From positions 1 through 64,000 of the forward strand of contig QUOL01000024.1 in assembly GCA_009761415.1 (NCBI GenBank): DNA of 64,000 nucleotides, written 5' to 3'. The notes beneath the pieces were generated by a model, which saw only the letters and a list, made by a program, of their open reading frames with translations, was not told the origin of the DNA and made no database searches. A program made the position numbers and the translations under genes. This DNA is from Sarcomyxa edulis (Eukaryota > Basidiomycota > Agaricomycetes > Agaricales > Mycenaceae). Shown piece by piece: positions 39,931-50,768 of this stretch. Position 1 is the first letter of the stretch, and every line of letters begins with the position of its first letter.

Positions 39931-40283
39931 CTTTAACAGCCTTATCAGATTGATCGCCTGTCACCAGCTCCTGCAAAAATCATTTTCACTCTATCTCTCT
40001 CATTCCTGCTCGGATCTTCTCCAAACTCATTTTCTGGCATCCTATACATCATCCCTACCTACCCCTATCACCTTGTTTCCCAAATCAAGTTTGATCTCTG
40101 ACAACGGCTGACACCTCATTTTTCACCAAATTCGACGCTACTCGCTCAGTTCTTATCGGATCATCCTAAATCTGTTACCAGTGTGTTCCCCTCGTAATTC
40201 CGCTTCTAAACGTTTTATTCGTTCCCTTATCGCTTGAAAACTCCGTCCTCACTGCCAACTTTGCCCCCAAAAACTTCGAAATC

Positions 40284-43200
40284 ATGCCTGACATCAAACA
40301 TTCCTTTGACCTCCTCAACAACTCCAACTACAGCTCCTGGGCTGACAACATGCAGGCCTACCTCTCTACCAAGGACCTCTGGCTCGTCACCAATGGTTCT
40401 GACCCTGAGCCTGTGCCTGTGGACTCATCAGCACCCACTGCTGCTGAAAAGAAGGAGTTGAGGGATTGGAAGTCGGCCTTCTCCAAGGCTAGTGGGGAGA
40501 TCTTTTTGGGTGTGGAACCGAATCAGAGGGTGCATATCAAGTCGGTGAATGGGAATCCAGTGAAGATGTGGGAGAATTTGGAAAAGGTTCATAAGCAGAA
40601 GAAGCCTGGTACGCGTTTCGCTCTCTATGACGACCTCTTCAGCGTCAGGAAGCAGGAGGATGAATCCCTCTCTGCTCTGATGGCTAGGACTCAGGAAGCC
40701 ATGCAGGCTATCAAGGATCTTCGTCCCACAGCCTTCACCATGGAGCAACTCGATGAGGAACTCGAAATCATGACTCTCATCCGCGCCCTCCCTCACGACT
40801 ACAATTCCTTCGTCTCATCCATCCTTCTCCTCGACTCTCTCACCCTCGAGAAACTCCTCTCTGCATTCCAGAACGAGGACACCCAACGCTCCACTCGTCA
40901 CGTCGACAGCACCTCTTCTGTTCTTGCCCTCCAAGCCTCTGTCAACGGCAAATGCTTCTTTTGCGACGCCAAAGGCCACGTTCTCAAGGACTGCAACAAG
41001 TTCAAGGCAGCTTCCTTGAAGGCCAAGGACTCCGGAGCGAAGTGGGGTGGAAGGGGCTCTAGAGGATCCAAGGGGAAGAAGGAGAATGCGAACGAGGTGC
41101 AGGAGAATGTAGAGGAATCTGCCAACGTCGCTCATTTCGAGTCTGCTGGTCATGCAAGTGCTCTGTCATCTTCTGATCGTGCCGCTTGGCTCAAATCTCG
41201 CGCCGCTGCTGACTGGACCGCCGATACAGGTGCCTCTTCACACATGACTCCTCATCGTCATTGGTTTCGATCCTACTCGCCTCACGTCGTTGGAGTTCGT
41301 CTTGCAGACAGCTCTGTCATCTATTCGGCGGGTATTGGGTCTGTGGAGTTTCAGCCGGTGGTCGATGGTGTAGAAATGCGTCCCATTGTTTTTCATGATG
41401 TCTTACATGTCCCTGCCCTTGGCAGCAATCTATTATCTCTCTTCCATCTCACCGCTTGGAAAGGATATGAAATCCGGATACTGGGACGCACTGCCAGTTT
41501 CTTCATCAACAACAACCTCCTCTTCACTGCTACAGTCACCGATCGGAATCTGGGGTATCTCAATGGTCGTTCTCTCCGCATCCCTGCAGAGATTGCCAAT
41601 CGAGCCAGCACTCTGCCGCTTGATCTGAGTCTCTGGCACCGGCGTTTGTCTCATCTCAACTACGTCGATGTCAAACGCATGCTCAGCAAGAAACTCGTGA
41701 CCGGCATCTCTCTTGAGTCTCCCAACAAACCTGATCCCATCTGTGAGCCTTGCATTGCTGGCAAGCAACACCGTCACAACATTCCTCTAACTGCTACTCG
41801 TCGAACGAAGCCTTTAGCTTTGGTCCACACGGATCTGAAGGGGCCTATGCCTGTTCAGACTCCGGAGGGCTATCGCTACTGGATGACGTTCATCGACGAT
41901 GCTACGCGTTACTGGGTGGTTGCCTATCTCAAGCGCAAGAGTGACGCGTTTGCAGCCTTCAAGTCTTTCAAAGCTTATGCTGAGAAGGCTCTGGGGGTGC
42001 CGCTTCGCAAGATCCGTGATGACAAAGGGGGTGAGTACATGGGGAAGGAGTTCATTCAGTTCTGTGTCGACCACGGCATTGCCAGACAGCACACTGAGCC
42101 CAACGAACCGCACCAGAATGGAGCTGCAGAGCGCCCAAACAGAGAGATTGCTGAAGCTGCTACCTCTCTTATGGTTGAAGCCAAGCTCCCTGCGTCGTTC
42201 TGGGCTCGTGCCGTCTCTGCCTACGTCCACACTCGGAACAGGACACCTACTTCTGCCTTGAACGGCGAAGTCCCTTATTCTGCTTGGAAGAAGAAGAAAC
42301 CTGACGTCTCTTACTTCCGAGTCTTTGGATGTCTCGCTTACGTTCTCATCCACAAGGAGAAGCGTAAAGCGCTCCAACCCCATTCTAGGAAGTGCATCTT
42401 TATTGGATATCCAGAAGGTGTAAAAGCATGGCTCTTCTGGGACCCGGCTGCTAAGAAATTCATCACCAGCAGCTATGCGGTCTTTGATGAACGCTACTAC
42501 CCTGGTAATTCCCCTACTGCGATTAACTTGCTTGACGATCTGCCTTCCTCAGACCCTCTTCCTCCTCCTCCTCCTCCTGCCTCAGTGTCCTCAGATGATG
42601 ACGATGTGCCGCATCATGGGGGAGATGATGATTTAGACGACTTTAGAGTTGATGCACCACCTCCTCAGCCACCTCAGCAGCCTAATGCAGGCGATGCTCC
42701 AGGTAATGCTCCGGATTTTGCTCCTCCTGTCGCACCTCCTTTACCACCTCAACCACCTCAACCTCCTCTACCACGTACTCCCTCTCCTCCTCCACAAGCT
42801 CGACGTCGTAATCCTCCGCGTCTGCAGCGTCCCAAAGGTTCTATGAACTTGCAGGATTTGCAGCGACGCAACGTCCCAGCTCCCTTACAACGCCTCCCAA
42901 CTCCAGCAGCAGCTCCAGCTCCTCCTAGACCAGAATCACCGGATCCTCTTCAGATGACTCCGCCTCTGCCAACTGCTCCTCTCCCTGATCACCTTCCTGC
43001 CGCTCCTCCTCCTCGCCAGTCTGTTTCCCCTGATCCACTCGATAACTGGGACACACCACGCAAGCCACCTCCAGTAATTGATTCAGACTCGGATGAAGAA
43101 GATGTCGAAGCTCAGGATGTTGCTAGCGATCCAGATGTCCTGATGGCCGGTCTTGAATTTGTGGCCACAGCCCAATTCGACGACTATCTGACCTGGACTG

Positions 43201-44849
43201 AGTTAGCAGCAGAGCTCTTCCCAACCAAGGAGTTTGCTTTGCGAGCTGCAGCTTTCAAGGCGTCCAGTTCTCATCAGAACGAGCCACGCAGTTTCAAAGA
43301 AGCGATGGAGCGCCCTGAACCGGAGCGCACTCGCTGGCTGAATGCTGCCACTGAAGAGATTGAGTCCCTCGTTCAGAACGGCACTTTCAAGCTAGTTGAG
43401 TTGCCGCCTGGTGCAAGGGCCATTGGGAGCAAGTGGGTGTTCAAGGTAAAACGGAATGCAGATGGCTCTGTTGAGCGCTACAAGGGTCGCTTGGTAGCTC
43501 AAGGCTTCTCACAGCGCCCTGGCTTTGACTACACAGAGACATTTGCTCCAACGCCACAGTGGTTGTCTCTCAGAGCCATACTCGCTATCGTTGCTATCGA
43601 GGACTTGGAGTGTGAAAGCATCGACATCTCGTCTGCTTTCCTGTATGGTTGGTTGAAGGAGAAGGTATACATGCGTCAGCCTGAGGGGTTTCAGACCAAA
43701 CCTCCTCACTGGGTAATGCTTCTCATCAAGTCTCTTTATGGCTTGAAACAGTCCGGTCGCAACTGGCACTTGGAGCTGAACACCACTTTGGAAAAGATGG
43801 GGTTCAAGCGGATTGTGTGTGAGAACAGTGTCTGGGTCTACCTTCGTGACGGTGTGCGCATCATCATTCCTGTTTTCATTGACGATATGACGATTGCAGC
43901 CAAGTCCAAAGCCGACATCCAGAAGGTCAAGGAAGAACTCAAGTCCCACTTCAAGCTTCGTGACTTGGGTCCCACTTCTTTCCTTCTGGGAGTCGAAATC
44001 ACTCGTGACCGTTCCACTCGCACCCTCAATCTCTGCCAGCGCCAGTACATCATCGACCTCCTCCAACGCTTCAACCTCTCTGAAGCTAATCCTGTCTCCA
44101 CTCCTCTCGACCCCAACATCAAGCTCAGTGCGTCCATGTCCCCAAAAACTCCGGAAGAGATTGCAGCGATGCATTCTATTCCTTACATCAACGCTGTAGG
44201 TGCTTTGTCTTATCTTGCCATTGCAACGCGCCCAGACATCTCTTACACGGTCGGTGTGCTTGCACGCTTCTGTAAGAATCCTGGGATGCAGCACTGGGCA
44301 GCCGTCAAACACCTCCTTCGCTATCTCAAAGGCACCATGGACTACAAGCTCTCCTACTCTCCTTCCGATTCCCCTGAACTGTTCACCACCTACACCGATG
44401 CGGACCACGGCGGCAATCCTGACAACGGACGATCTACATCTGGCTACGTCGTCAAGATGGGAACCGGTGCCATTGGCTGGCGCAGTCGACTTCAAACCCT
44501 GGTTGCTCTATCCACCACAGAAGCTGAGTTTGTTGCAGCTACTTATGCCGGCACTGAAATACTCTATCTTCGCAACCTCTTCTCTGCTATGGGTTACTCG
44601 TTCGACACTCCATCCACTTTGCACATCGACAACAACTCCGCTCTGTCTGTTGCCAAAAACCCGGAACACCACGGTCGTATGAAACACTTGGATCTCCGGT
44701 TCTACTGGTTGAGGGACGAGGTGGAGAAAGGACACATTGGTCTCAAGTATCTTCCGACGGCTCAGATGCCTGCAGATATCTTGACCAAGGCGTTGGGACG
44801 GATGAAGGTACTGGATATGGTGAAAATGCTTGGTTTGCGTAAAGGTTGA
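40284..44849 (+). CDS. Copia Gag-Pol polyprotein, 1521 residues, intact
   Basis: Domains in order: UBN2-like gag (1-210), CCHC knuckle CFFCDAKGHVLKDC (about 222), aspartic protease ADTGASSHM (about 313), GAG-pre-integrase with HRRLSH (about 450), integrase D-D-E blocks HTDLKG (514), RDDKGGEY (578) and AAERPNRE (613). A Pro-rich linker (760-920) is followed by the reverse transcriptase (about 1030-1270) with FIDDMTI (1198), and RNase H with YTDADHG (1370), TEAEFVA and HIDNNSA. The order integrase before RT defines Ty1/Copia. There is no stop or shift. The start is the first ATG after the leader. All antisense frames over it are shadows. Confidence 0.95.
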   Translation: MPDIKHSFDLLNNSNYSSWADNMQAYLSTKDLWLVTNGSDPEPVPVDSSAPTAAEKKELRDWKSAFSKASGEIFLGVEPNQRVHIKSVNGNPVKMWENLEKVHKQKKPGTRFALYDDLFSVRKQEDESLSALMARTQEAMQAIKDLRPTAFTMEQLDEELEIMTLIRALPHDYNSFVSSILLLDSLTLEKLLSAFQNEDTQRSTRHVDSTSSVLALQASVNGKCFFCDAKGHVLKDCNKFKAASLKAKDSGAKWGGRGSRGSKGKKENANEVQENVEESANVAHFESAGHASALSSSDRAAWLKSRAAADWTADTGASSHMTPHRHWFRSYSPHVVGVRLADSSVIYSAGIGSVEFQPVVDGVEMRPIVFHDVLHVPALGSNLLSLFHLTAWKGYEIRILGRTASFFINNNLLFTATVTDRNLGYLNGRSLRIPAEIANRASTLPLDLSLWHRRLSHLNYVDVKRMLSKKLVTGISLESPNKPDPICEPCIAGKQHRHNIPLTATRRTKPLALVHTDLKGPMPVQTPEGYRYWMTFIDDATRYWVVAYLKRKSDAFAAFKSFKAYAEKALGVPLRKIRDDKGGEYMGKEFIQFCVDHGIARQHTEPNEPHQNGAAERPNREIAEAATSLMVEAKLPASFWARAVSAYVHTRNRTPTSALNGEVPYSAWKKKKPDVSYFRVFGCLAYVLIHKEKRKALQPHSRKCIFIGYPEGVKAWLFWDPAAKKFITSSYAVFDERYYPGNSPTAINLLDDLPSSDPLPPPPPPASVSSDDDDVPHHGGDDDLDDFRVDAPPPQPPQQPNAGDAPGNAPDFAPPVAPPLPPQPPQPPLPRTPSPPPQARRRNPPRLQRPKGSMNLQDLQRRNVPAPLQRLPTPAAAPAPPRPESPDPLQMTPPLPTAPLPDHLPAAPPPRQSVSPDPLDNWDTPRKPPPVIDSDSDEEDVEAQDVASDPDVLMAGLEFVATAQFDDYLTWTELAAELFPTKEFALRAAAFKASSSHQNEPRSFKEAMERPEPERTRWLNAATEEIESLVQNGTFKLVELPPGARAIGSKWVFKVKRNADGSVERYKGRLVAQGFSQRPGFDYTETFAPTPQWLSLRAILAIVAIEDLECESIDISSAFLYGWLKEKVYMRQPEGFQTKPPHWVMLLIKSLYGLKQSGRNWHLELNTTLEKMGFKRIVCENSVWVYLRDGVRIIIPVFIDDMTIAAKSKADIQKVKEELKSHFKLRDLGPTSFLLGVEITRDRSTRTLNLCQRQYIIDLLQRFNLSEANPVSTPLDPNIKLSASMSPKTPEEIAAMHSIPYINAVGALSYLAIATRPDISYTVGVLARFCKNPGMQHWAAVKHLLRYLKGTMDYKLSYSPSDSPELFTTYTDADHGGNPDNGRSTSGYVVKMGTGAIGWRSRLQTLVALSTTEAEFVAATYAGTEILYLRNLFSAMGYSFDTPSTLHIDNNSALSVAKNPEHHGRMKHLDLRFYWLRDEVEKGHIGLKYLPTAQMPADILTKALGRMKVLDMVKMLGLRKG

Positions 44850-44878
44850 TTTTGCAGAGTTGCATCATCATGGGGGAG

Positions 44879-45104
44879 TGTTGGGATTTGTGCTAAAGAA
44901 CTCTGCCTATATTTCGCTTTCAGCCCCTTTACTTGTTTACCATTGTTTACTTCAGATGACTTAGCCTTCCCTGGAGTCAGCTCACTGCTCTTTATCTTTG
45001 ACAGTGAAGCTCGACTCCAGGTACGTCGTCTTACTCTACTTAATATACATATCTTTGACAGTGAAGCTCGACTCCAGTGCTCTCTGAAGTGTCTCCCTTC
45101 AATA
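44879..45104 (+). repeat. 3' LTR of Copia C (226 bp)
   Basis: Starts TGTTGGGATTTG after a GGGGGAG purine tract and ends CTTCAATA. It contains the 57-bp unit, so TTTGACAGTGAAGCTCGACT occurs twice in it. Confidence 0.92.
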
Positions 45105-45651
45105 GTGGCAGAGTTGTTTACAGTTATTTAGATCACAAGCTGTAGTTACTGCTCCTCTGTACTACTTTTTGGAATTCTATCCTTTTACTACATCAAATAA
45201 ACACCCCATACTTAGCCTCTAGTATCTCATTCTAAGTGATAGAGTGTGCCTGCAGGCACGGGGCATCTTCAATTATCATTCTGTGTCTGCCAGGAGGTAT
45301 CTAATCCTGCCTGGCATCCACAACCTACTCCTATTATCTTATCTGATCAACTTGGTACCCATTGGGGTACACCAAATACACGCTCTTACAGACTCGCCAG
45401 CCTATTGTACAAGGATAATCTAAATATTCGGCTCACCCATTTCGCAGGGTCGCTACAGTCGTGTGCAGAGTGCTTACGAGTCTAGTTGCACCCATACAAA
45501 GACTTACAGTATGTTCTGTCAGGGGAAGATACTTCGAAGACCAGTGGTAAAGCAAACCTACTACCAACATTCCGTAATATGCTCTGAAAGCATGCTCAAA
45601 AAACCATGAAGTATCCAAATGGTATCCCAAAAACAAAGAGTGATTGCACAA
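45105..45651. other. Intergenic region with GTGGC target duplication
   Basis: 45105-45109 is GTGGC, the target-site duplication of Copia C. Beyond that, about 540 bp hold no gene I can support. It probably contains the 3' UTR of the manC-type gene. Confidence 0.5.
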
Positions 45652-47040
45652 TCAAAGCAGATTTTTCCACCCTGCATCACGACATTTTTTAACCAACCGC
45701 TTGACCTCTTGCGATCGAGCACGAGTGGTCACAAGTAAAGTGTCTGGCATATCCACGATGACGAGATCGTCCACTCCGAGACAAGTAATGAGACGTCCAG
45801 ACCCTGGGACAACAATGCCACCCGCAACTTGTTCGGTAAGTACTAAGTTGAGGTTAGCAAGAGTATATGAGTACACATTGACAAATTCGACGACACACCG
45901 AGGTTGCTATCGCCCAGAATACGCGGTTGGTTGGCTTCCGCAGGTAGTAGATCGGCTAGAGAGGAGAAATCGCCGACGTCATCCCAACCTGTATTGCAAA
46001 CAATTAGCTTAGTCACATGTTCGAGAAGACGACTCACCGAAGGTAGCGGGAACAACTGCAACTCTACCCTCTGCGGCGGCGGGTTCTGCTACAGCATTAT
46101 CGATTGGGATTTTCTCCAACTCTGGCCAGACTTCATTCAGAACTATCTGTCTCAGCACCTCATCATCCCATACAGCAGCAATTTTCTGAAGTCCCTCGTG
46201 TAATTCCGGTTTATACTCCTTCAGGAGCTCCAGCAGAAAAGTCGCCCTGGTAACAAACATTCCGGCGTTCCATCTGTAGTTACCGGTCGCGATATAGCTC
46301 GCAGCAGTCCTCGCATCAGGTTTCTCCTTGAAGCTCGATACAAGTCTCGCGTTTGGTGCTTCTTTGACGTCTAATTTTTCGCCAAGACGTACGTATCCGA
46401 AACCAGTAGATGGATGAGAGGGTGCGATACCGATCGTGACGAGATAATTCTTTCGTGCGACTTCGACTGCTTCCGCAACAGCAGTTAGGAACGCGTCATC
46501 GCCGGATATCATGTGATCTGCGGCGAAAGAACCGATCACTGCTTCTGGATCGCGCTTCGCAAGAACGGCTGCTGCGAGACCTATGGCAGCCATCGAATCC
46601 TTTGGACCCGGTTCGCAGATGAGGTTATGAGTGAGGAGATCGGGGAGTTGTTCACGTATGCTTTTGATATGGCCTGGGCCTGCGACAACTGTCGTACGAC
46701 TTGCGGAGGAAAGAGGGAGTAATCGATCCCACGTTGCTTGAATCAAGGAACGGCCTTTGAGAGTAAGGTCGAGAAGGAATTTAGGATGGTCCTCGCGGGA
46801 AAGCGGCCACAGACGAGTGCCAGCACCACCAGCGGGAATAACCACATAGAATCCTGGAATGTCGCGCGTATCAAAAGGGTATGCTGTGATGGTATTATCA
46901 CTGAGGGGAGAAGGAACATGGATAGTTGTAGGAACTGCAAGGGAGGGGAGGGAAGAAGATGTTAGGAACGGGGATTTCGCTCGCATCTGGGGACTCGAGG
47001 GAACTATCTGTGGAGTCATGAATCCGGGGGTTCCATTCAT
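45652..47040 (-). CDS. manC: Mannose-1-phosphate guanylyltransferase, bacterial ManC type
   Basis: It makes GDP-mannose from mannose-1-phosphate and GTP in the cytosol. Three exons were phase-checked: 47040-46038, 45988-45899 and 45842-45652, giving about 427 residues. The N-terminal signature is VIPAGGAGTRLWPLSR with HPKFLL. Next come GPKDSMAAIGLAA, FAADHMI, the sugar-binding GFGYVR..FKEKP, YRWNAGMFV, and, exactly across the first splice, the family hallmark ATFGWDDVGDF. A 70-residue C-terminal part (VVDMPDTLLV-like strands) follows. Eukaryotes normally use the Psa1/GMPPB type, which lacks WDDVGD. This one follows the bacterial ManC/CpsB pattern without the fused isomerase. It sits immediately beside the Copia cluster but looks intact. 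Confidence 0.88.
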
Positions 47041-47137
47041 ACGGTAATTGTTCTGGTATATAGCCTGCTGAAAGGAGTGCTAGAATACAGATGATCAGTA
47101 TGAGATGAACATGTCCACCAAGTCAAGAGCCTTCGTC

Positions 47138-47473
47138 ATCTGAGGAAATCCATCCTCTGAAAGCCTCGATTGGACGATGACGAACGGCGGCCACAAGAAA
47201 GCACTCACTTGAATGCCCTCTCGGACTTGACGCTCAAGACTAGCATTGGCTTCGCGAAGCTCTCCGCATTCCCGTCTCAAGTCTGCGATATCAGCGTGCT
47301 GTCAGACGCGAGAAATCAATCTGTGACGCGAGTTCCAGCGGTTTGAGATGATAGACACTCACCGATTGCTGAACGGTCTGCATGATTTGCTGAAACATGC
47401 TTTCGAGAGTGAATGTGGGTGCTCTGTCCGCCTGCAGATCAGGCTTTTGTGCGAAGATATCCTGCAACGACAT
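47138..47473 (-). CDS. Small coiled-coil protein, about 73 residues
   Basis: Three exons (47473-47363, 47298-47209, 47156-47138), with two introns that begin GTGAGT and end ACAG and TCAG. It encodes MSLQDIFAQK..FTLESMFQQI joined to HADIADLRRECGELREANAS and a very short tail. Heptad-like Leu/Ile spacing and charged residues suggest a parallel coiled coil, perhaps a subunit of a complex. It is divergent from WAPL, with 154 bp between starts. No family is recognised. The last exon could differ if another acceptor is used. Confidence 0.55.
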
Positions 47474-47627
47474 GCTGAAAGTAACAGACGAGATGGCAAG
47501 ATGCAAGTAAGATGTCGAGCCAGCTTTGAGCCAGCTAGTCTCCTAGAGTCCTAGACGTATTTGCGTGACTGGCTGTCGCCAAACGAGGTGGCACTGCTAG
47601 CTTGAACTTGAACTTGAACTTTGCCTG

Positions 47628-50600
47628 ATGCCCATCCCCTATACGAGTAGAACATACAGCGCTAGCCGTAAATCATCAAGACGAAAACTCGAAGATGATT
47701 TATCTACTCGTCTAAGGAAGAAACAAAAAATCGTCGTCGAGGTCGTACAACCCATCGCCAGTACATCCAGAACTAGCATAGGTAGGTATACCGTCTCGTG
47801 TCTTATTTCACCTCGGAAACTTATTGAAACGACTAGCCACATCCCCAAGACGAGGAAGTGGTACTCCACAAAACACAGACATCGAGGATACAGACATCGA
47901 GGATAGCCCTCGGCGTGTAACTGTAACATATGCGCCTCGGTCTCGCGTGAAATCTGCTTCATTTTCTGGTGTCGCGCCTGAACCAGCACCCGTTACTCCT
48001 CGCAGGCCCAAACTGGCTCGAGACCTCTCGCAGCTCTTTGAGGATCCCGATATCTCACCGAATAGCTTACTTAGTTCTCCGTCTCCTCACAAGCTCGCGA
48101 AACGAATGCTTTCTCGATCACGAACAGATTCTTCCTTGGAGAATTCTTTTATGTCCTTGACATCCTCGTCTGCGTTAGGGCCATTCCCAGCTCCCTTTCA
48201 ATTGACGCCTACTAGACCTTCATCTCCAGATTCTGGTGGCACAGTCGCACCTCTACCTTCCGCCGCTGCGGCTGCTACTCGGACTTACGCTGGAAAGTCC
48301 CGTTCTTTTCTCGTCGCTATACCAACCCATGATACCACACACTCAAGCCTCCACGGCGAACTGGACGATGAGCTCGAAGAAACGCGTGAATCATACTCCT
48401 CTTTACGCACACGCTGGGGCGTCGACAACTCCGAGGATGATCCCTATCCCCCGTCATCTCCTATCGTATCACCTTCAAAGTCCAAGGGCAAGGAAAAGGC
48501 TACTGAATTGCCGTCACATCCAGTGGTCCTCCCAAACGGAATGATGAACGACCTCAAAAGTATCACTGAACTTCGCTCTAAAGGCGAGACTCGACGATTC
48601 TTGGACGAGGTAGGCTACCTTTTCGAAGGTATGGAGAAAACGGGTGGCATAAGCCTAAGAAGGACCAGGTGAGTATCGTCAATTAGCGTAATTCCTTACG
48701 AACCCCAATATCTTCCTGCAGCGCCTTGGAGCTTGTGACGAAGCTTTGCGACACAGACTTTGCACGCAAGGCCAAAGCTGCAGATTTCTTCGGTCGCATC
48801 TGGGATGTTCTGTTACAAAGCGGAGCCGGGGCTGGGGACAAGGTACTGGCCCCTCCATACCGCTACATATACCGACCTCATTCAAATGACATATAGATAT
48901 TAGATACCATTCTAGTTCTTTTTGTAGCCCTTGTCGCACGTGATCCAATATCCCTAGCGGAACTAGCACAGTGGCTACCGCAGAATACTCAAGAAACCCC
49001 ACCGCCTTTTCTTAGCACTCTCCTGGCGCTTCTTTCCCCTTGGACTCCTTCTACCGATCCGCTCACCCTCATCTCGATATCTGGAATCACCGATACCGAA
49101 CTCAAAAAGTGCGGAATCGGCAGGACCGAAAAGTCTCTGGTTTGTGTTTTCACGGTTTAAAGGAATCTCAATTATATCTGACCTCCATAATCAACATAGC
49201 TTGGGGTCGTTAGAGACCTCGTGTGCAAGAAGTCGGGTCTTTTCCCACATGGCACTCCCGTAAGCTTTTCTTCAAACCTGCTACACTAAGCTCGAGCTGA
49301 TATCTATATCTGCAGATTTCATGCCGCCTCCTTGTAAGTTACAGTCTCTCCGCCCTCTCTCCGTCTCTCTTGTCCCCGAATCACCATCTTCCTCCCCTCC
49401 TCACCGCACTGAAGTCTTCTCTTCATCCATTATCTATTCGTCTGGCCGCGTACCTCTCTGGACTCCCCCTCTTACCGTCACATTCTTCCACGGGAACAAC
49501 TGACGTCCCTCAGTTCACCCATATCGAGAGATGTCTACGACTAATGGACAGCCTTCTTCTAGACCAATGGGACCGGCCCGGAGAAGACAAGAACGAGGAC
49601 CAAACTCTTATATGGAAGGGAAGCCTACGAGCCGATGCTGACAGCCTTATTGCTCTTGGGGTTGTCTCGGAGATCATTCTCAGCGACAGTGGACGTAGAC
49701 CCGAGTACATTCCTTTACAGAGAACCGGCAAGTGGCCTATGCCTCTCCTCGCGCTCGCACTAATCCCAAGTCTCTCTTTCCAGTTTCCAAATGTATCGAG
49801 ATGGTGTTCCGAGTTCTCGTCAGCTTGACTCACTCAGATCAAGAATGGTGCCTTACCCTCTTGGAGAATGAGTTTGCCTTGCCCTTCATCATGCGCACGG
49901 TGATTAGGTCCCATAGTCTTCTTCATCAACGAAGGCTAGGCTTTGATTCGAAAACTAATGACAAAATTAAAATCGAAGACGACGACGGTGAAGGGCCGGA
50001 GGACGATGAACAAGCTCTCGATCGTCTCTGCCTCGGGATTGGTCTTCTGACAAATCTCGTCCAAGAAGTAAAGCGCTCCAAGGACGCGATTCGAGAGATA
50101 CGTGCGTATCCTCATGATGTTTGCTATCCTATCCCCTAGCTTAATCATTTTTTTGTTTAATATTCAGGCATAGACCCCGTCTGCACCTCGAAACGTGCTT
50201 GTATTCGAGCGTGTAAATGCCCTCACCGCATCAGTGCTTTGGAATGCATAGCCCTCGTCTTCCTCGGTCAGCAAATCAAGTCAGAGACAGAGACAGAAAT
50301 AGACAGCCCAGAAGCAGACTTTCTGCGTGGACACCTCGCAGTGCTGCTTGGGTTACTTATCCGCGGGAGCTCTGCGAACCACAAGCTGCTACTGTCCGCA
50401 CTCCCCGGGAAATCGAACCGCGTCAAGCTCAACGGACTGGTCAATCAAGCTGAAGAATTCGTATCCTTCTACGCGGAACTGACAAATCGGTTGCATCTTG
50501 CTGCTGCCGGGAAGAAAGAAGGCTGCGAGGAGGAAGCATCGACCATTGGTGGCAAAGTGGCTATGGATAGAAAGGGAGAGGATGTTGCAAGAGACATTGT

Positions 50601-50634
50601 TTCGTTTCTCCAGGAGCTACGCGATACTCATTAG
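47628..50634 (+). CDS. WAPL: Cohesin-release factor WAPL (Wpl1/Rad61)
   Basis: WAPL binds Pds5 and SMC3-SCC1 and opens the cohesin ring. The exons are 47628-47781, 47837-48668, 48722-48842, 48897-49139, 49200-49259, 49316 to about 49700, about 49784-50101 and 50168-50634. The N-terminal 300 residues are Ser/Pro-rich and disordered. The WAPL domain begins ELRSKGETRRFLDEVGYLFEGM and continues as SALELVTKLCDTDFARKAKA, ILDTILVLFVALVARDP, GVVRDLVCKKSGLFP and ALDRLCLGIGLLTNLVQE. It ends near LVNQAEEFVSFY. The junction near 49700-49783 was not resolved by phase. Identification rests on the conserved domain start and helical repeats. Confidence 0.85.
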
Positions 50635-50768
50635 ATGTATGTGGAATGTTCCCCCTCTGAGTTATGGAATAACTATATACAGGCATATACTAGATTAATG
50701 CGTTACATTTATCGTACATGAGTTGAACAATATCTATCCTGAGTTACAAGGTGGCGATGCTTTGGACC

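Larger units (their letters stand above)
39746..45104 (+). mobile_element. Intact Copia retrotransposon (copy C)
   Basis: The 5' LTR (39746-39914), half-tRNA primer site, one uninterrupted polyprotein ORF, purine tract (GGGGGAG, 44872-44878) and 3' LTR (44879-45104) are all present. GTGGC follows the 3' LTR. The 5' LTR is 57 bp shorter than the 3' LTR. The complete ORF suggests recent activity. Confidence 0.93.
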
